Source of the DNA: Gammaproteobacteria bacterium
GTDB taxonomy: Bacteria > Pseudomonadota > Gammaproteobacteria > Tenderiales > Tenderiaceae
Direction of reading: 5' to 3'
Assembly: GCA_021731365.1 (NCBI GenBank)
Contig: JAKFXL010000023.1
Location: 1 to 64,000 of the forward strand
Length of the DNA stretch: 64,000 nt
This document shows, one piece after another, positions 58,562 to 64,000 of this stretch. Positions within the stretch are counted from its first letter, which is position 1. The number at the start of each line of letters is the position of its first letter. Made by a program: the position numbers and the translations under genes. The notes under the pieces were generated by a model. That model saw nothing but the letters and a program-made list of their open reading frames with translations, ran no database searches and was not told where the DNA came from.

Positions 58562-60083
58562 GCCCCTTTAACTTGGCTTCTAACTCAAAACTGGCCACAG
58601 GGGCCTCGCCGTTATAACGCGCCTCACCTACCAGAAGCGATGTTGGATCTGTATTCAATGGTAAACTTACAATTTTAACCTCCGCAACCAGAGGATCTTT
58701 TTTAAGAGTATTAACTAAGGCATCAACCTGTTTAAATGCTGCTTGATAATTAACAGGGAAATTTTTCAACCGTGCTTTAATGACCGCTATATCTATCCCT
58801 TCCGTCACTTCTGGATTGCCATTTTCATCAAGCGCACCCGTATCATGAAGAGGCCCCCAACGCACTTGATCAAGCTCAATATTGGGATGCAACACCAAGC
58901 TGTCACCAACCATCATCAACGCCTCTAAGGACCTCGGTTTATGTTCAATCAATTGCTGACTAGCTTCAACTGCAGCCCGCATAATACGAGGTGAATACTC
59001 AACTGATGGCAACTTTTCCATCTGTATTTTATATTCACTCTGCATCTGCAAGGATTCAGCGGCTATCAATCCTGCCTTAAGGGAAAGCTGCTGTCCCGCA
59101 TGTATATCTGCCATACTCCACAACACCGAAGCCGAAGCTAGCACGATACTCACAGCCACCATCCAGCGGCGCATCCGATACTGAAGATAGTAATGCCTCT
59201 CACTAGATTGAACGTAATTTACATCAGGTAGCTTGTGACTCAACAAATAGGAAAAATATTTTTCACACTCATTGGCAGCGGGAACCTCCTTTAGATTAAC
59301 GCCAGTAGATGCCTGTTTTAAATCGAAGAAATGGTAATTCAGCTGCCCATCATTACGGCACCCCTGCTGAAAACCTTGCAACTGCTCACCACCACTCAGA
59401 AGACAAACCTCCATTGGCTGTTTAAAGTTCAGCAATTGCAAACGGCCAAGATAACGTTTCATCCTGTCCACTTCATTAACTACACCAGTCACAATCTCTG
59501 CGACACCACCACCTGACAATGGCGTTAAACGACTTAGCTTCAGCTTCCCGTTACAAAAAAAACTCTGTCTTAAAAGACGCCCACTCTGGATGGTTAAGAG
59601 CAACGTATTATCATGTTTAATTCTGTATCTATTAACAAAAAACGCCCCTAACATCGCTACAGAATAGACGCCTGTCAGGGGCACCTTGGCAAGACGTAAC
59701 GCCTTAAGCCAGCGCTCTAGTACTTCCGGCTTATTGATAGCTGAAAAAAGGACCTTATCATCGCGCCTCCCTTCAGACTCACGCCCTATGACCTGGGCGC
59801 TCCTGTAGTTCAGCCCCCGGAACAGCGCTATCGCTTTTCTATCCAACAGGCGATGGCGGTCAGCACCCATCACGTGTGGTGCATTTTCTATACGGAACTC
59901 TTCTTCAATTACATCGACTAAAACAGCACTGGGATGGTCAGCATCCTGCTTGATGTAATCAGAAAAATCCTGCGTTCCCTCATCACTTAGCTCAAACTTG
60001 GCAAGCGGCAATACTACGCCTTGAGAACAGTGAAAAACACTCAGTTCTGATGCGGTTACATAGAATATTCTTTCGACTGCCAT
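58545..60083 (-). CDS. PilM-PilN fusion, MshI/GspL-like
   Basis: A 512-residue protein. Residues 1-300 form a cytoplasmic actin-like (PilM-like) domain, with LLLTIQSGRLLRQSFF and the VCLLSGGEQL segment as part of the nucleotide-binding fold. One TM helix lies at ~305-324 (RWMVAVSIVLASASVLWSMA), and a periplasmic PilN-like domain at ~325-510. This fused architecture is that of MshI and GspL rather than separate PilM and PilN. It would link the ATPase to the periplasmic platform. It starts one base after the GspF gene stop region. Confidence 0.78.
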   Translation of the reverse strand: MAVERIFYVTASELSVFHCSQGVVLPLAKFELSDEGTQDFSDYIKQDADHPSAVLVDVIEEEFRIENAPHVMGADRHRLLDRKAIALFRGLNYRSAQVIGRESEGRRDDKVLFSAINKPEVLERWLKALRLAKVPLTGVYSVAMLGAFFVNRYRIKHDNTLLLTIQSGRLLRQSFFCNGKLKLSRLTPLSGGGVAEIVTGVVNEVDRMKRYLGRLQLLNFKQPMEVCLLSGGEQLQGFQQGCRNDGQLNYHFFDLKQASTGVNLKEVPAANECEKYFSYLLSHKLPDVNYVQSSERHYYLQYRMRRWMVAVSIVLASASVLWSMADIHAGQQLSLKAGLIAAESLQMQSEYKIQMEKLPSVEYSPRIMRAAVEASQQLIEHKPRSLEALMMVGDSLVLHPNIELDQVRWGPLHDTGALDENGNPEVTEGIDIAVIKARLKNFPVNYQAAFKQVDALVNTLKKDPLVAEVKIVSLPLNTDPTSLLVGEARYNGEAPVASFELEAKLKGRDNEI

Positions 60084-60084
60084 G

Positions 60085-61293
60085 TCACATCTTTATCTTG
60101 CTGATGATGTCATATATCGGCCCAAGGACCGAGATCATAACCCAACCCAGAATCGCCCCCAAAACGACTGTCATCATTGGTTCAATCATGCTTTGTAACT
60201 TTTCAATCGCATCTTTAACATCACGATTATAGAAGTAGCTGACATTCAATAGTGCCGTATCAATACCACCAGTGCTTTCACCAATCTTTATCATACGTAG
60301 TACCAGCGGTGGGAAAAGATCAACACTGGCAAAACTATCACTCATATTTTTACCATCTGCGATTTGCTGTCCTACCTGTTTTAGAGCGGCTCCGACTACT
60401 TTATTGCCAACAATGTCCTCACTTATTTTCATGGCATCCAGGACTGTCACACCAGAAGCATAGAGCAATGAAAAATAGCTGGCAAAACGACTCAATATTA
60501 TTTTTCGTAAAATCGGTCCAATCAACCAGAGGCGCAGTTTAATACCATCTATTCTATAACGTACTGCTGGCTGTGTTCTTGACAGATAGCTAATAACAAA
60601 AAATATCAGCGGTGGTGTTAGCAGTAGCAGATACCAGTATTGTGTAAAAAAATCTGAAACCATGATTAATATTCGGGTATGCAGGGGGATTTGATGTCCC
60701 ATGTTCTGAATAAAACCGACCATCTGTGGCACAAGATAGATCATCAGGAAAAAAATCACACCCATCACGATAGAACCAACAAAAATCGGGTACATCACCA
60801 CTTTTTTTGCCTGTGATGCCAGCTCATCCTGCCACTTTAAAGTCTCAGTGATATTGAGCAACACTTTATTAAGCTCACCGCTATGTTCACCAACGCGGAC
60901 AAGATTGACAAAAACCTCATCAAAGGCACGTGGAAACTCTTCCATAGAACCAGAAAATGTTTTTCCTCCCTGTATGGAAGCAATCATTGCAGAGAGAATC
61001 TCTTTAAATCTGAGGTTATCTATACTGTCCCTAAGGTCGGTCAATGCTTCAATAATTGGCACCCCAACCCGTGCCATCTGCTCCATATGAAAGCAGAAGC
61101 CGATCAGATCTTTACGTGAAACTTTGCCTTTATTAAAGAATGATGTCGCGGCACGGACCTCCTTAGCACCCACCAGGTCGAGCTGCATAGTTGCAAGGCG
61201 ATGATCAAGATCTGATTCATTAACAGCATCAAGACGCCCTTTGGTCATCTTGCCATTTTCATTAATTGCTCGATATAAAAACACGGCCATCAC
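60085..61293 (-). CDS. mshG: GspF/PilC family platform protein (MshG-like)
   Basis: A 402-residue polytopic inner-membrane protein with two GspF domains (~60-190 and ~265-390), each preceding membrane helices. Signatures are FCFHMEQMARVGVPIIEALT, FVNLVRVGEHSGELNKVL, YFSLLYASGVTVLDAM and VLRMIKIGESTGGIDTALL, the two tandem copies of the family repeat. It organises pilus assembly at the inner membrane with the ATPase. The gene start overlaps the mshE-like stop by four bases. Confidence 0.92.
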   Translation of the reverse strand: MMAVFLYRAINENGKMTKGRLDAVNESDLDHRLATMQLDLVGAKEVRAATSFFNKGKVSRKDLIGFCFHMEQMARVGVPIIEALTDLRDSIDNLRFKEILSAMIASIQGGKTFSGSMEEFPRAFDEVFVNLVRVGEHSGELNKVLLNITETLKWQDELASQAKKVVMYPIFVGSIVMGVIFFLMIYLVPQMVGFIQNMGHQIPLHTRILIMVSDFFTQYWYLLLLTPPLIFFVISYLSRTQPAVRYRIDGIKLRLWLIGPILRKIILSRFASYFSLLYASGVTVLDAMKISEDIVGNKVVGAALKQVGQQIADGKNMSDSFASVDLFPPLVLRMIKIGESTGGIDTALLNVSYFYNRDVKDAIEKLQSMIEPMMTVVLGAILGWVMISVLGPIYDIISKIKM

Positions 61294-62981
61294 ATCACCC
61301 GATCGGTTAAATCAACAACACGGCTAACTTCATCAATACTGGTAATACCATTCAATACATAACGTATCCCATCTTCAGACAAGGGCCGGAACCCTTTTGA
61401 AACAGCCATCTCATGGAGTTCACGAATTGATGCACGACGTGATATTAGTTCGTCCAGCATCTTATCCATTTTTAAAACTTCCATCAGACTCAATCGACCT
61501 TTGTAGCCCCGATGATTACACTTTGGGCAACCGCTCGGTGTATAAATGGTCGTCAATGTATCAGCACCAATACCCAGTAACAGTTTTTCTATCTCATCAG
61601 GCTCTTTAGCCTCTTTACAGTGTGGGCAGAGACGCCGTATCAGGCGCTGGGCAACAATGCCAATAATATTACCCGCCATGATGTCCGGCTTAACGCCAAT
61701 ATCGAGCAACCTGGGTATAGCGCCAAGCGCCGAGTTAGTATGCAACGTTGTGAACACTTGGTGTCCCGTCATCGCTGCGCGAAAAGCCATGGTGGCTGTA
61801 TCCTCATCGCGCACCTCCCCCACTAAAATAATATCGGGATCCTGTCGCATCATCGAACGAATACCGTTGGCAAAATCAAGTTTCACAGCCTCATTCACTG
61901 CTGTTTGACGGATCATCACCATCGGATATTCAACTGGATCTTCAAGAGTCATAATATTAACCGACTCACTGTTCATGGAGTTCAGCATGGAATAGAGCGT
62001 AGTGGTTTTGCCACTGCCAGTTGGTCCGGTCACCATGATGATCCCTTCAGGACGTGCCATCATCAATCGCAATAGCATTAATGTATCGTCCGTCAGCCCC
62101 AGCTTATCAAGCGCAACGATACCTTTTTCACGATCAAGAACACGCAGGACTATATTTTCGCCATGGGTAGTTGGCTGTGAGGCCACGCGAAAATCGACCT
62201 CCTTACCCGCCAGACTCAGCGAAATACGCCCATCCTGTGGTGCACGTGTCTCCGCAATATCCATACCGGACATTACTTTCAGTCGCACTGCGATGCCTGA
62301 CCAATAGTTTTTATGCAGTGTCTGCACTTGCACCAAAACACCATCAATGCGATATCTGACACGCAGGAACCCCTCTTCTGGCTCGAAATGGATATCCGAT
62401 GCGCCATGTTTTACTGCATCCATCAACATTGCATTGACCAGCCGTACCAGCGGCTGGCTATATTCATCAGTATCAGCGCGTAGACTTTTGTAATCGATGA
62501 CACCGGTATCGAGCTCATTCAAAATACCGTCAACTGAAAGCTCATGACCATAGAACTGATCAATGGCGGTCTCAATCTCACTCTCCGATGCCAACATCGG
62601 CCTGATATCAATCAACTCGCCGATCAGTGCAACTGTTTGATCAAGCGCCACCACGTTAAAGGTGTCAGCCATTGCCACTGTCAGTACATTTTTTTCAGCA
62701 TCAAATGTTATGGGTAACAAGCGATAACGACGGGCGTGATCCATAGGGATCATTTTAATCGCTTCACGATCAGGTACCACCTTGGTCAGGTCTACGCTCT
62801 CCTGCCCTAACTGATCGCCCAGAGCATCGCGCATCATCGACTCGCTGATGAAGCCGATTTTAACCAGAATCTTGCCCAATGGCTGGTTTTGACGCTTCTG
62901 CTCCATTAACGCGATGCGTAACTGATCTTGGGTAATTAACCCTTTTTCAATCAGCAGATCCCCTAAACGCACGGCAGCCAT
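61290..62981 (-). CDS. mshE: Pilus assembly ATPase with c-di-GMP-binding MshEN domain (MshE-like)
   Basis: A 563-residue GspE/PilB-type hexameric ATPase. The N-terminus holds the MshEN motif pair: residues 5-28 (RLGDLLIEKGLITQDQL through Gln28) and 34-57 (PLGKILVKIGF through Gln57), separated by exactly five residues, as in the published c-di-GMP-binding MshE. Walker A GPTGSGKT is at 319-326, and the Asp box, Walker B GEVRDEDTA and His box (TTLHTNSALGAIPRLLD) are intact. Two Cys pairs (CPHC, CPKC) near 450-490 form the zinc site. Pilus extension is expected to respond to c-di-GMP levels. Confidence 0.93.
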   Translation of the reverse strand: MAAVRLGDLLIEKGLITQDQLRIALMEQKRQNQPLGKILVKIGFISESMMRDALGDQLGQESVDLTKVVPDREAIKMIPMDHARRYRLLPITFDAEKNVLTVAMADTFNVVALDQTVALIGELIDIRPMLASESEIETAIDQFYGHELSVDGILNELDTGVIDYKSLRADTDEYSQPLVRLVNAMLMDAVKHGASDIHFEPEEGFLRVRYRIDGVLVQVQTLHKNYWSGIAVRLKVMSGMDIAETRAPQDGRISLSLAGKEVDFRVASQPTTHGENIVLRVLDREKGIVALDKLGLTDDTLMLLRLMMARPEGIIMVTGPTGSGKTTTLYSMLNSMNSESVNIMTLEDPVEYPMVMIRQTAVNEAVKLDFANGIRSMMRQDPDIILVGEVRDEDTATMAFRAAMTGHQVFTTLHTNSALGAIPRLLDIGVKPDIMAGNIIGIVAQRLIRRLCPHCKEAKEPDEIEKLLLGIGADTLTTIYTPSGCPKCNHRGYKGRLSLMEVLKMDKMLDELISRRASIRELHEMAVSKGFRPLSEDGIRYVLNGITSIDEVSRVVDLTDRVM

Positions 62982-62984
62982 ATT

Positions 62985-64000
62985 TTATTGCCTCGCCGTC
63001 AACGTATCGATACGCTGAATCAGCCGCTGTGTATCAAATGATGGCGTACTTTTATCAGCAGCGATCAATGCACGCCGATAGTATTCCAACGCTACTTGTG
63101 GTTGCCCCAACTTTTCAAGACTCACCGCCAGATTAAAAGCATAGTCCGCCTGTGCCGGGGCATAGTGATACGCTTGGAAATAGGACTGTTGCGCCTCTGG
63201 CCAACGTGACTGTGCCGCATACTCATTCGCCAGGAAGAAGTGCAGATGCGCTGCTGCTGGCTCCTCCTGCAACAGTAGTTTCAAACGGCTAATCCCCTGA
63301 GTGGTCACGCTGCCATTATTCAGTGACACCATACCAGCGGCAGCAACGCTATCTTTCGGATTTAGTATCAACAGTCGTGCGTAAAAACTACCTGCACTAT
63401 CGGGCTTTCCTTGATGCTGGGCAATTACTGCCAAACCCAACAACGCATCACGATTATCTGCCTCACGACTCTGGACTTGGCGATAAAAATCTGATGCCGC
63501 AGCCAAGTCACCCGCTCCATATGCGTTATAAGCTGATTGCAATAACGCCTGAAGTGGATCGGCCACAACCACTTTATTAATCTGTAGTAACGATGGCTGT
63601 GCCACGGGTTCCACGTCAACGTCAGTTTTTAAAATGGCATTCTGTTTTTTATGACCAATGGTCATTGGAAATTGGCCGCGCTGCCGCACCCGTTCAGAGT
63701 CGCTGGCAACTGCTTTTTCTGTAAAACTATCCACCACAGCGGGTTCGATTTTTTTCACTACAGATGAAGGAATATTTGAGATTACCGCAACCTCAGCTAC
63801 TGAAGTTGATGATGCGCCTTCAGTAAGATCGGCAACAGTTTCAGTATTTTCATCATCAATGTGTACATCAGCATCGTTAACAACAGGTAGCACTGCTGTA
63901 TTTATCGAGCCAAAACTATTAAGGGCCTGAAAGTAATAACTGAGTCCAGCCAAAAAACAGAGGAGTAATAATCCAGCCCAAAGGTAACTACGATTAAATC
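62985..64000 (-). CDS. TPR-repeat pilus protein, MshN-like, N-terminus outside window
   Basis: The frame continues past the right edge, so the true start is not in the window. The first visible residues FNRSYLWAGLLLLCFLAGLS are a membrane helix. A Pro/Val/Asp-rich linker follows, then from ~residue 145 three or more tetratricopeptide-like units (AYNAYGAGDLAAASDFYRQV, DALLGLAVIAQHQGKPDSAG, DYAFNLAVSLEKLGQPQVAL). MshN in Vibrio has this N-terminal TM plus TPR layout and lies just before mshE, as here. The apparent TTG start at 63953 is an artefact of the edge. Confidence 0.8.
   Translation of the reverse strand, partial: FNRSYLWAGLLLLCFLAGLSYYFQALNSFGSINTAVLPVVNDADVHIDDENTETVADLTEGASSTSVAEVAVISNIPSSVVKKIEPAVVDSFTEKAVASDSERVRQRGQFPMTIGHKKQNAILKTDVDVEPVAQPSLLQINKVVVADPLQALLQSAYNAYGAGDLAAASDFYRQVQSREADNRDALLGLAVIAQHQGKPDSAGSFYARLLILNPKDSVAAAGMVSLNNGSVTTQGISRLKLLLQEEPAAAHLHFFLANEYAAQSRWPEAQQSYFQAYHYAPAQADYAFNLAVSLEKLGQPQVALEYYRRALIAADKSTPSFDTQRLIQRIDTLTARQ

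Overview
The window looks like chromosome of a free-living or symbiotic gammaproteobacterium outside the enterics. Two blocks support this: leuS-lptE-holA with ybeL opposite, and miaB-phoH-ybeY-ybeX-lnt. The gene content (single-subunit type GspE/GspF pilus machine of MSHA type, hrpA, SrkA, RIO kinase, several c-di-GMP proteins, GlyGly-type C-terminal tags) fits a marine or sulfur-oxidiser-like lineage, but the exact taxon is inference. No rRNA, tRNA, CRISPR array, phage or intact insertion sequence was recognised.

Layout. 1-6551: the start of a Ycf48-like secreted protein, MarC, a SpoU methyltransferase, holA, lptE, leuS and ybeL; a 70-bp REP-like palindrome sits inside the 5' end of lptE. 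6595-19334: an accessory stretch separating leuS/ybeL from lnt, holding two small exported proteins of unknown function, an FkbM methyltransferase, a phosphoketolase/acetate kinase pair, endonuclease IV, a PAS-GGDEF-EAL protein, an orphan sigma-54 response regulator and a large secreted protein. 19335-24731: lnt, corC/ybeX, ybeY, phoH, miaB. 24861-28637: a three-gene operon of a 643-residue ferritin-like/Cys-motif protein, a DUF692 (MNIO) enzyme and a DUF2063 partner, next to an IS6-type transposase relic. 28996-37785: phosphatase, Amt, cNMP-domain protein, AEC carrier, two outer-membrane proteins, cysK, HDOD protein, purT and glutaredoxin. 37994-43174: a four-gene cluster of two PstS-like periplasmic proteins, a dCache-HAMP-PAS-GGDEF-EAL protein and a porin. 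43214-54489: srkA, arsC-like, apaG, a VCBS-repeat protein, a YfiF-like methyltransferase, a RIO kinase, an exonuclease, an unusual pseudouridine synthase and hrpA. 54733-64000: an MSHA-like type IV pilus operon (three prepilins, MshK/J/I-like proteins, GspF, GspE with a c-di-GMP-binding MshEN domain, and a TPR protein running off the edge).

How the parts connect. Three layers of c-di-GMP biology are present: two GGDEF-EAL proteins with intact motifs, and a pilus ATPase carrying a textbook MshEN motif pair. The most unusual system is the ferritin-like/MNIO operon. Its large first protein has a diiron-type ferritin fold segment and a C-terminal six-cysteine region with the Gly-Gly-Cys signatures of peptides modified by DUF692 enzymes, so the cluster may make a post-translationally modified metal-handling or redox protein. 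The only gap of more than 300 bases without an intact gene is 28638-28995, which holds the IS6 relic.
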